Notes under the pieces: model-generated | The model's database searches: none | Told to the model about the DNA's origin: nothing | What the model saw: the letters and a program-made list of their open reading frames with translations, nothing else | In this document: positions 7,951 to 14,759 of the stretch, piece by piece | Layout: every line of letters begins with the position of its first letter | Numbering within the stretch: position 1 is the stretch's first letter | Translations under genes and position numbers: made by a program | Source: Bacteroidota bacterium | GTDB lineage: Bacteria; Bacteroidota; Bacteroidia; UKL13-3 | Direction: 5' to 3' | Assembly: GCA_027484685.1 (NCBI GenBank) | Contig: JAIXSO010000032.1 | Span: 1 to 64,000, forward strand | Length of the DNA: 64,000 nt

Positions 7951-8508
7951 TTAATTAGCTATAGTTGAATTGTTTTTGTTTATAATATACCTAATATTTT
8001 TCTTTCTTAACATTTTCAAAATCAGTCGAATTTTTTTTGTTGATGTAATTGCTCTTTGTACCAGCAATTCTTGAGATTTATCTATATTAGTTATTACAAG
8101 TGCAATTTTCCATTTAGTGTAAGGGAGTCCAGATGTTTCAGTTAAATCTATAGTTTGTTTTATTTGAAAATAAATTTCAGAATAAGGAATTACAATGTTC
8201 CCATTTTTTTTTACCTCATTTTTAGAGAAATCAATTACCAAGGATTTAAACAATAAAATCCATTTAATTTCAGTTACGAGATACCAAAATAAATAAAGAG
8301 AAACGAAAACAAAAAGTAAAATAACAAAAAGAGAAATATTATAATGAAGAACAAGAATTACTCCAAAAATCAAAAAAAATAATGTACTTAATGCTAAAAG
8401 TATTATGTTTAAATAAACAAGAAGATTTCTTCTTATAATTTCTATTTTATTATCATAAAACAAAAACGTTATTTCATCAGTTTTGAGTATTTCGAGATTA
8501 ATTTGCAA
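7951..8508 (-). CDS. Hypothetical membrane protein with two central helices and a C-terminal PH-like region
   Basis: I do not recognise this 185-residue protein. Residues 1-28 are soluble, about 30-90 form two strongly hydrophobic helices (LNIILLALSTLFFLIFGVIL and the following segment), and the rest is soluble with a strand-rich region (LVIDFSKNEVKKNGNIVIPY) resembling small bacterial PH-like membrane proteins. The two paralogues at 10079 and 10948 show a broadly similar soluble/membrane plan but no clear sequence match to it. It is the last of five minus-strand genes in the accessory island, bounded by R1 copies on both sides. An immunity or accessory role is inferred only from context. Confidence 0.5.
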   Translation of the reverse strand: MQINLEILKTDEITFLFYDNKIEIIRRNLLVYLNIILLALSTLFFLIFGVILVLHYNISLFVILLFVFVSLYLFWYLVTEIKWILLFKSLVIDFSKNEVKKNGNIVIPYSEIYFQIKQTIDLTETSGLPYTKWKIALVITNIDKSQELLVQRAITSTKKIRLILKMLRKKNIRYIINKNNSTIAN

Positions 8509-8601
8509 CTGTCACCCCCCTATTTTTTAGCAGCTTCTTTAACAGCCGAATTTAAATTCATTGAAATCCCTGCTAGCACCCCCAATGCAAAGGCTAGCGC
8601 C

Positions 8602-8740
8602 CGTCCGAAAACTTTCAGACCTATGCTATTTTTAGTATGTTTTCTAATCATAAACAAATATTATTTTTGCTCTTATTGGTTTGTCAATGCCATAGGAATT
8701 AATCAGCTTTATAGGTTTCCTTTTGTGCTAGTTTGGTATG
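8602..8740 (+). repeat. Dispersed repeat family R1, copy 2
   Basis: Contains GTCCGAAAACTTTCAGAC, an imperfect inverted repeat, then TTTTTAGTATGTTTTCTAAT and ATTATTTTTGCTCTTATTGG, and ends with GTTTCCTTTTGTGCTAG. That last 17-mer recurs exactly at 10918-10934. It fills the gap between two minus-strand genes. Confidence 0.7.
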
Positions 8741-8744
8741 GTTG

Positions 8745-9359
8745 TTAATTTTCGAATAGACTATAATTTGAGAAAAAATAAGTTTTTAAATACGAATATT
8801 TAGTACTGTTTCTTGAAAATAAAGGGAAAATAATTTTTGCAGAATTCAATAAAGTTAGAATTTGGTAAATCTCTTTTTCAAATTCTTTTTCATTAGACCC
8901 AACATAGAAACCATAATTAGAAATTAGCCCGTTTGTGTCAACTTCTAATACTATTTTTATGGCTTCAACAGGTGAACCAAATGAAAGACGCATTTTAGCT
9001 TTTTCATAATTATAATTTCTCTTTATGAACACTAACAACATTTCATTAATAATACTATCTTGATTTGTTCCTATGAATGGATTTATATACACATCTTCTT
9101 TTTTAGTTTGATAAAAGGATAAATTATTATTGCTTTTAATTAGCTGATAGCTAATGCTTGTTTGTGTGCTATCAAAAAATATAAACTCAATTTTTTTATC
9201 ACTAAGGTTTATCATTTTGATTGACGTATTCTGTGAATAAACAAAACCACTAAAGTAGAAAAAAATTATTGTGATTAACTTTTTCCCAACTAGTGTCCGT
9301 CCGAAAGTTTTTGGACTTTGGGGTGTGTTATTTTCACTATGTTTTCTAATCATAAACAA
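8745..9359 (-). CDS. Hypothetical secreted protein with a repeat-derived N-terminus
   Basis: The frame runs 204 residues. Residues 25-43 (GKKLITIIFFYFSGFVYSQ) are a normal Sec signal peptide, but the only in-frame ATG lies 24 codons upstream, inside repeat R1 copy 3. The first 24 residues are therefore encoded by the repeat. Either translation starts at a non-standard codon near 9287, or insertion of the repeat removed the native start and the gene is now impaired. The mature region is of unknown family; a stretch around LEVDTNGLISNYGFYVGSNE is faintly like the C-terminal fold of TonB-type proteins, which I regard as weak. Confidence 0.45.
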   Translation of the reverse strand: MFMIRKHSENNTPQSPKTFGRTLVGKKLITIIFFYFSGFVYSQNTSIKMINLSDKKIEFIFFDSTQTSISYQLIKSNNNLSFYQTKKEDVYINPFIGTNQDSIINEMLLVFIKRNYNYEKAKMRLSFGSPVEAIKIVLEVDTNGLISNYGFYVGSNEKEFEKEIYQILTLLNSAKIIFPLFSRNSTKYSYLKTYFFSNYSLFEN

Positions 9360-9383
9360 ATATTATTTTTGCTATTACTTGGT
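9294..9383 (+). repeat. Dispersed repeat family R1, copy 3
   Basis: Begins with GTCCGTCCGAAAGTTTTTGG and matches copy 2 closely over GTTTTCTAATCATAAACAAA and TATTATTTTTGCT. It lacks the right end. It overlaps the 5' end of the minus-strand secreted-protein gene and ends 6 bases before the stop of the CdiI-like gene. Confidence 0.7.
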
Positions 9384-9388
9384 TATTA

Positions 9389-9808
9389 TCAAAGAATCTG
9401 CAGAGAAAGAAATTCTTCTGTTGCCTTAATTAACTTTGATTTGTTTTCATTTGTTAAGGTAATGATTTCCATTTTTTGTTTAATTCTAGAAACTAATCTC
9501 TCTACAGAGTTTCTTTCAACTGGGTTATTCAACCAATATTGAATATCACTTTTTAAAACAACAAAAAGTAAATCACCCGGATAATAATCACCTGATACAA
9601 ATAAATCCTTATCTAAAATTTCAATTGCTCTTGGAATTAAATACTTTAAACATTGATTCTGTCCAATCATAATTCTTAAATCCTCAACAGTAAACTGACA
9701 AATTAATTTCTTTCGCAAGGTATAAACACGCCAAACTAAATATGAAACATCTTCCTTAGATGGAATATCAAAGTATTTAGCTTCTATTTCTTCAATTGTT
9801 AAATTCAT
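9389..9808 (-). CDS. Contact-dependent growth inhibition immunity protein (CdiI family)
   Basis: The 139-residue protein matches the CdiI_2-type immunity family (PF18593): an N-terminal IEEIEAKYFDIPS helix, then LRKKLICQFTVEDLRIMIGQ, LKYLIPRAIEIL and GDYYPGDLL in the expected order. These cytosolic proteins neutralise the toxic C-terminal domain of a CDI or other polymorphic toxin. No toxin is adjacent. The ATG at 9808 is chosen because the longer frame (to 9862) begins inside repeat R2 and adds residues not typical of the family. It lies between R1 and R2 repeat copies in the accessory island. Confidence 0.8.
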   Translation of the reverse strand: MNLTIEEIEAKYFDIPSKEDVSYLVWRVYTLRKKLICQFTVEDLRIMIGQNQCLKYLIPRAIEILDKDLFVSGDYYPGDLLFVVLKSDIQYWLNNPVERNSVERLVSRIKQKMEIITLTNENKSKLIKATEEFLSLQIL

Positions 9809-9836
9809 TTCATTGATTATTTTATAAATTACCAAC

Positions 9837-9997
9837 TGGTTAGGATTTATAATCCGAATCAACTATTAGAAGGATTCGCAATCCGCTTTTTTCCATATTT
9901 ACCTTAAAACAAATATATTAATTGGTATCATTTTTTTGCTTCATAAATGCTAGTTTGACAAATTACACTGGCAGGGTAAAGCGGTTTGAGAGTTACA
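9837..9997 (+). repeat. Dispersed repeat family R2, copy A
   Basis: Starts ACCAACTGGTT, holds two small hairpins GGATT-tat-AATCC (9842-9854) and GGATT-cgc-AATCC (9873-9885), then TGGTATCATTTTTTTGCTTC and AAATGCTAGT, and GCGGTTTG. The same order of blocks recurs at 10806-10897. It fills most of the 270-base gap between two minus-strand genes. Confidence 0.6.
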
Positions 9998-10078
9998 AAC
10001 TCTATTTTATTTTAAATTCGTTATTTGCAACGCTATTGCCTAGCAAAGAATCTACAAACATTGCAAACAAATACAACT

Positions 10079-10780
10079 CTAATTGATTAGAAAATTATTT
10101 AAAATTAAAACAAATAATAGCATTATTATACTTACAAGTATAATAAAACAAAGAAATCCTTGCAAATACTTTACCTTATAACCCTGAATAAGAATTATCT
10201 CTTGAAATCTATTAGAGAAAAATAACATAAAAGATACGCATGTTAAAGTTGTGAATGCAATTATTGCCCCCAAGCTTAACGGAGATACAGAAAGAACAGA
10301 TAATGAATACTTTGAATACTTTAGAACATTAGGGTTTGATCTTATTTTTAGAATAAAATTAACTAAATCATAGGAAATTGATAAAATCCATATGCAAGAA
10401 ATAATAATTGCAAAAATTCTCTTAATAGGTAAACGTCCAGTTCCTTGCCTTGAAATTATTTTTTTAGAAATACAATTAGTATCGTAAAATCCAGAATCCT
10501 TAATTTTTAAGATTATAGACTCAAAATTTTCAGATGTCCAAAAAATAATTGATTCATTATAATCATTCAAATTATGTTTAATTCTTATTCCTTTTGAAAA
10601 TGAACCATGATAAGGTTCTATAGAAATAATATCTTCTTTTGTAAAAATGAAATAACCAAAAATTGAAGCGTTAAGAGTTAATATATTATCCTCAATTCCT
10701 AAAGAAGCAAAAGGCCAAGTTACATTTGAAATACCAATTCTTGCACCCCCAGTTATCAAAAATTCTTTATTATTATTCAT
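10079..10780 (-). CDS. Hypothetical membrane protein, paralogue of the gene at 10948
   Basis: The 233-residue protein has a soluble N-terminal domain of about 115 residues and three or four C-terminal membrane helices. The segment LNASIFGYFIFTKEDIIS is nearly identical to LNASIFGYFIFDKEDIIS in the neighbour at 10948-11541, and similarity continues over SFSKGIRIKH. The pattern of short strands followed by a basic KGIRI resembles small bacterial PH-like or BPtransfer domains, but I cannot name the family. This copy keeps a full N-terminus with ATG and appears intact. Repeat R2 copies lie on both sides, which suggests duplication by recombination or cassette movement. Confidence 0.6.
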   Translation of the reverse strand: MNNNKEFLITGGARIGISNVTWPFASLGIEDNILTLNASIFGYFIFTKEDIISIEPYHGSFSKGIRIKHNLNDYNESIIFWTSENFESIILKIKDSGFYDTNCISKKIISRQGTGRLPIKRIFAIIISCIWILSISYDLVNFILKIRSNPNVLKYSKYSLSVLSVSPLSLGAIIAFTTLTCVSFMLFFSNRFQEIILIQGYKVKYLQGFLCFIILVSIIMLLFVLILNNFLIN

Positions 10781-10805
10781 TCTATATTACTTTTATTTAG
10801 TTGTT

Positions 10806-10943
10806 AACCAACTGGTTCGAACTTTCAATCCGCTAATTTATTAACTAGTATCATTTTTTGCATTACAAATGCTAATAATATTAAGTGCGGTTTGCAAAAG
10901 AGCACTGACTGGTACAAGTTTCCTTTTGTGCTAGCAAGGAAAC
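10806..10943 (+). repeat. Dispersed repeat family R2, copy B, ending in an R1-type terminus
   Basis: Shares ACCAACTGGTT, AATCCGC, TAGTATCATTTTTTGCAT, AAATGCTA and GCGGTTTG with copy A. Its right end, GTTTCCTTTTGTGCTAG, is the R1 copy 2 terminus, here followed by CAAGGAAAC, which creates an 8-bp hairpin GTTTCCTT/AAGGAAAC (10918-10943). Confidence 0.6.
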
Positions 10944-10947
10944 AATA

Positions 10948-11541
10948 TTAATTAAAGAAACCATCACTCGACAACCCTAAAAACATCAATATAAACATGA
11001 AGTAAATAAATGGCTTTAAATATTCAAAATTATAATTTTTAATTAGGATAAAAGATCTGACTTGTTTAGAAACAAAAAGTAATGAGAACAAAACAATAAT
11101 AAATATGGTTGATATTTGCGGCACACCTATTTTATAATTCAATATTTTATATCGATATAATTCTTCAAAATTTACAAAAATAACATCATTTATAAATGAA
11201 TAAACTGTCATAAGAATTATCAAAATAATAACAGGCTTTTTAATTACTACCCGACCGCTATATTTTTTAATTTCAGTATCAACTTTTTCAGTATCTTCAT
11301 TATTCTCCATTATTTTTTCAATCTCACTTATAATGATATTTGTGCCCGTCAATGGAAAAAAATAAATGTCGTCATAATACGACTCCACTTTATGATTAAT
11401 TTTAATGCCTTTAATGAAACTATCCTCGTATAACTCCAATGAAATTATATCTTCTTTATCAAAAATAAAATATCCAAATATTGAAGCGTTAAGGATTAAT
11501 CTATTATCTATTATTTCAATTGTTGAACAAAGGTAAGGCAC
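10948..11541 (-). CDS. Hypothetical membrane protein, paralogue of the gene at 10079, probably 5'-truncated or frameshifted
   Basis: This paralogue shares the LNASIFGYFIF-KEDIIS block and the soluble-then-membrane plan. The first usable codon in frame is GTG at 11541. Upstream in the same frame the residues AASVGVWR still align with ARIGISNV of the intact copy, but a TGA stop follows at once. An ATG at 11564 lies one base out of frame and would read into the homologous region after a single-base shift. So the natural start seems lost to a frameshift or deletion. The protein may be made from GTG, or the gene may be a recent pseudogene. Confidence 0.5.
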   Translation of the reverse strand: MPYLCSTIEIIDNRLILNASIFGYFIFDKEDIISLELYEDSFIKGIKINHKVESYYDDIYFFPLTGTNIIISEIEKIMENNEDTEKVDTEIKKYSGRVVIKKPVIILIILMTVYSFINDVIFVNFEELYRYKILNYKIGVPQISTIFIIVLFSLLFVSKQVRSFILIKNYNFEYLKPFIYFMFILMFLGLSSDGFFN

Positions 11542-11602
11542 ACGCCAAACACCTACTGATGCTGCTCATTTAATTTTTTTCATATTGATCATATTACTCC
11601 AA

Positions 11603-12529
11603 CTAAAAATAAAACCAATAAAAATCTACACTTGGACCAAACCTAACTGTAGGTAAAGGAATTTTTATATAATTTAAAGCTTGTGTTAGCATTCGTTGGC
11701 CTCCTGTGCGTTGTGGTATTATTTCTCGCCAATCAATATCTAAAGTTAAAAAATATTCGTATTTTCCTTTGCCTTTATTTGCTTCAAGGTTTGTGCCTTT
11801 GTAATAATCGTTCAAGGTATTATCTACTCCAAATCCACCGGCTATAGTAAGGTAATCAGGCCAAATTTTTTCCACCTTTGAACCTTTGGGCAACCAAGTA
11901 TTTACAGTAGCTGTAAGCCAATAAGTATGATTCATATAATCGTCAAACCAATCGGCATATTTAAATTGGTTATAATAATACATATCGCGTTGGTAATAAC
12001 TAAACTTAAAATTAAGTGCTCTAAAATTTTCGGACTTATATTTTAAATAAGGAATGGCACTTCCAATAGTTCCTGCAGCAATATCGCCCATACTAAATCC
12101 ATAAGTTTGCGCAAAACCATCTTTAACTTCAATAAACACATGCATGGTGGTGCCTAAAATAAATGAGTATAAATACGATTTATCATCGTTTAATCCCGAC
12201 CATTTTAAAGCACCATGTAAACCTTCGGCTAATAATAAACCTCCCATTAAATGAGCGCATTTATCCACGTTTTTGGCATATTTATAATCAGGTCCATTAT
12301 CAAAATGAAACGATTGCTTGTTATCGCTCCACCACACATTTTGAACATAAATATAAGAGGCCAATAAGGTTAAACCTGTACCTCCTACCACCGAATAAAA
12401 CTTTAAAGGGTTTGGCTTTTTTACAGTTTTAGAAATGCTATCATTCACTAGGTGTTGACCAATAGCTTGAGTAGAAAAAGCAATTAAAAATAAAATAGTA
12501 ATAAGCAGCGAGGCAAAGGTTTTCAGCAT
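11603..12529 (-). CDS. DUF2279 (YfiM-like) outer membrane/periplasmic protein
   Basis: A signal peptide (MLKTFASLLITILFLIAFST to residue 25) precedes a domain of unknown function related to E. coli YfiM (DUF2279, PF10043). The match rests on KNVDKCAHLMGGLLLAEGLH and the later HVFIEVKDGFAQTYGFSMGD block. The 308-residue length is normal for Bacteroidota members. The function is unknown. The start is supported by a -7 promoter motif just upstream (12535-12542), which implies a nearly leaderless mRNA. It marks the return to conserved chromosome after the accessory island. Confidence 0.75.
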   Translation of the reverse strand: MLKTFASLLITILFLIAFSTQAIGQHLVNDSISKTVKKPNPLKFYSVVGGTGLTLLASYIYVQNVWWSDNKQSFHFDNGPDYKYAKNVDKCAHLMGGLLLAEGLHGALKWSGLNDDKSYLYSFILGTTMHVFIEVKDGFAQTYGFSMGDIAAGTIGSAIPYLKYKSENFRALNFKFSYYQRDMYYYNQFKYADWFDDYMNHTYWLTATVNTWLPKGSKVEKIWPDYLTIAGGFGVDNTLNDYYKGTNLEANKGKGKYEYFLTLDIDWREIIPQRTGGQRMLTQALNYIKIPLPTVRFGPSVDFYWFYF

Positions 12530-12534
12530 TAAAA

Positions 12535-12542
12535 CAAATATA
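12535..12542 (-). promoter_or_regulatory. -7 promoter element for the DUF2279 gene
   Basis: On the minus strand TATATTTG fits TAnnTTTG exactly and ends 5 bases before the ATG at 12529. Confidence 0.6.
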
Positions 12543-12730
12543 TAAATTTTGATATTTTTTAATAGTGAATTTTTAACTCAAAAACCAAATCATAATTAAT
12601 ATTTACTTTACAAATCATGTCAATATTTGTTAAAACAACACCTGTTAGTTATTTTATTTGAATATAACAAAATAGATTTATGTTAAAAAAACATAATTTT
12701 AAAAAGAAACAAACAATTGTTTATTAGATT

Positions 12731-12747
12731 GTTATATTTGATATAAC
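12731..12747 (+). promoter_or_regulatory. -7 promoter element inside a perfect palindrome
   Basis: TATATTTG (12733-12740) is the -7 motif for the gene at 12762. It lies inside GTTATAT-TTG-ATATAAC, a perfect 7-bp inverted repeat. A second inverted repeat, TTATGTT/AACATAA, lies at 12678-12696. A repressor site is possible, but at this base composition chance pairing is also possible. Confidence 0.5.
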
Positions 12748-12761
12748 AATAAAAAAAGATA

Positions 12762-14729
12762 ATGAAAAATCTTATTTTACTAATTGCAGTATGGTGTATT
12801 GTTACTCCCAATACTTACGCTCAAAAATCTAAAATTAATAATAATTGGATTTTTGGTAACAATGCACGATTAATAAATAATTCAGGGAGTTTGATTGCAG
12901 AAGAAATAAAATTTTATAGCCTTGAAGCATGTGCAAGCGTTTCTGATCCCAATACTGGTGAATTATTGTTTTACAGTAATGGTGTGACTGTAATGGATAA
13001 AAATGGTAATATGTTACAAAATGGAGATAACTTAAATGGCTCAGAAACATCTTCTCAAGGAGCTTTAATTTTACCCCATCCAACTATTGACGGGCAATAT
13101 TTATTTTTTACCACTCCCGCATTTACTGTTAACAACAGCGGATTATGTTACAGTGTTATTGATATGAATTTAAACAATGGCTTAGGTGCCATTGTTCCAA
13201 ATAAAAAAAATATATTACTTTATAGAGACGTTGCAGAATCATTAACCTGGACTTACAACTCAGATAGCAGTGGCTATTGGATAGTTACACACGAAAGAAA
13301 TACAAATGCTTTTTTGTGTTTGGAAGTAAACAAAGATGGCATTGGCACCCAAATAATAAAAAGCAGTACAGGACGAAATTGGGAAGGAGCTGGTAATTAC
13401 ATGGCTCGTATTAAAATTAGCCCTGATTATAAGTGGCTTGCTGTTAGTAATTCATTCAATGCCAATTCGTATTTAGGACAAGTAGAATTATACGATTTTG
13501 ATAATTGCACAGGTAAAGTTACGAATGAAATAGTTATTCGGAATTTGCCAAGAATTTGTTACGATGCTGCATTTGCACCAAATAGTAATATCTTATATTT
13601 TACCAATTTAGAATATCCAAGTAGTTTATATCAAGTTAATTTAGCTTCAAAAAACGAATTGGATATAAACAATTCTTTAAGTACCATTTATACTGCACCC
13701 CTTGCCCCTGCTAACCAAAATAGAATCAGATATTTGGGCGGATTACAACTTTACGAAGATGGAAAAATGTATTTAACAGAAAATGGTCAAGAATATTTGC
13801 ATTGCATCAATAATCCAAATGCATTAGGAAATAATTGCAGTTTTGAAGCAAGAAAAATTATTCTCAAAAAAAATACTAAATCTACTTATTCATTGCCTCA
13901 ACATGTTCCAGAAAAACTAAAACCCTCTAAAATAATTTTAGATTCTATATTCATTGCTATTAACGATACTTGTGAAGAAAAAATAAAAAAAGCAAGCCTA
14001 GTAGGTATTGATAACCCCAGCAGCATTAAATGGAAACTGACCAATTTAACCACAAGAGATTCCTCATTTTTAAATAATTCAAAAGAGTTTAACTTTAGTA
14101 ATTTACAAAAAGGAATTTATTTAATTGAGGTAACCGTTAAACAGAATTGTAAAAGCTATTTTGCGTCAAAAAAATTTACAGTTACCAACTGCGAATGTAT
14201 TGGTGAAATAGCTATTAGTGATACCTGTATTGAAAATATAATAAAATTAGAGATTGTATCAAAAGACGCAATTCAAAGCACAAATTGGTTGGTTAAAGAC
14301 GAAAACAATAATGTTATTTCAAAATCGGATATTTTTAAAATAAACCAAAAAAATGATTCTATTCTCAAGATAAATGTGAGGGCAATTGTTCAATTTGAAT
14401 GCAAAACTGATACGTTGTTTAACACCTATAATTTAGCCGCTTGCCCAAAATGCAATTATTTCTTTGCACCTAATGTTTTTACGCCAAATAATGATGGACT
14501 CAATGATGAATTTACTTTTAAAACTTCATGTGAAATTGAAATTTTAAAAACACAAATTTTTAACCGATGGGGTGGTTTAGTTTTTGAAAGTAATGTAGTT
14601 GATAATTATTGGAATGGAACTATTAACAGTATGCCTTGTCCTGATGGCGTTTATTTTTACATAATTGAATATAAATTGAAAGGTTTATCGCAAGTGAATA
14701 AAAAGGGAACTATAACCTTAGTTAGGTAG
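12762..14729 (+). CDS. Cell-surface protein with beta-propeller-like N-terminus and T9SS type B sorting domain
   Basis: A signal peptide (to about residue 20) exports the protein across the inner membrane. Residues 25-360 contain the motifs typical of large Bacteroidota surface proteins with WD40/PQQ-like propellers (NNWIFG, GELLFYSNG, PHPTIDGQYLFFTTP). A cysteine-bearing region follows. The last 90 residues are a gliding-motility-associated CHU_C domain: FAPNVFTPNNDGLNDEF, IFNRWGGLVFES and CPDGVYFYIIEY. That domain routes the protein through the T9SS and often anchors it on the surface. The likely role is adhesion or surface structure; the ligand is unknown. Confidence 0.85.
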   Translation: MKNLILLIAVWCIVTPNTYAQKSKINNNWIFGNNARLINNSGSLIAEEIKFYSLEACASVSDPNTGELLFYSNGVTVMDKNGNMLQNGDNLNGSETSSQGALILPHPTIDGQYLFFTTPAFTVNNSGLCYSVIDMNLNNGLGAIVPNKKNILLYRDVAESLTWTYNSDSSGYWIVTHERNTNAFLCLEVNKDGIGTQIIKSSTGRNWEGAGNYMARIKISPDYKWLAVSNSFNANSYLGQVELYDFDNCTGKVTNEIVIRNLPRICYDAAFAPNSNILYFTNLEYPSSLYQVNLASKNELDINNSLSTIYTAPLAPANQNRIRYLGGLQLYEDGKMYLTENGQEYLHCINNPNALGNNCSFEARKIILKKNTKSTYSLPQHVPEKLKPSKIILDSIFIAINDTCEEKIKKASLVGIDNPSSIKWKLTNLTTRDSSFLNNSKEFNFSNLQKGIYLIEVTVKQNCKSYFASKKFTVTNCECIGEIAISDTCIENIIKLEIVSKDAIQSTNWLVKDENNNVISKSDIFKINQKNDSILKINVRAIVQFECKTDTLFNTYNLAACPKCNYFFAPNVFTPNNDGLNDEFTFKTSCEIEILKTQIFNRWGGLVFESNVVDNYWNGTINSMPCPDGVYFYIIEYKLKGLSQVNKKGTITLVR

Positions 14730-14759
14730 TAAAGAAAATATAACAATATCATACCAAAA

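Noticed and set aside
8503-8748. Plus-strand open frame of 81 codons
   Set aside because: It lies almost wholly in repeat R1 copy 2 and an intergenic gap, has no family resemblance, and starts inside the opposite-strand gene.
7534-11600. Integron with attC sites
   Set aside because: Gene-repeat-gene order is suggestive, but no integrase gene is present in the window and the repeats lack clear GTTRRRY/RYYYAAC core sites.
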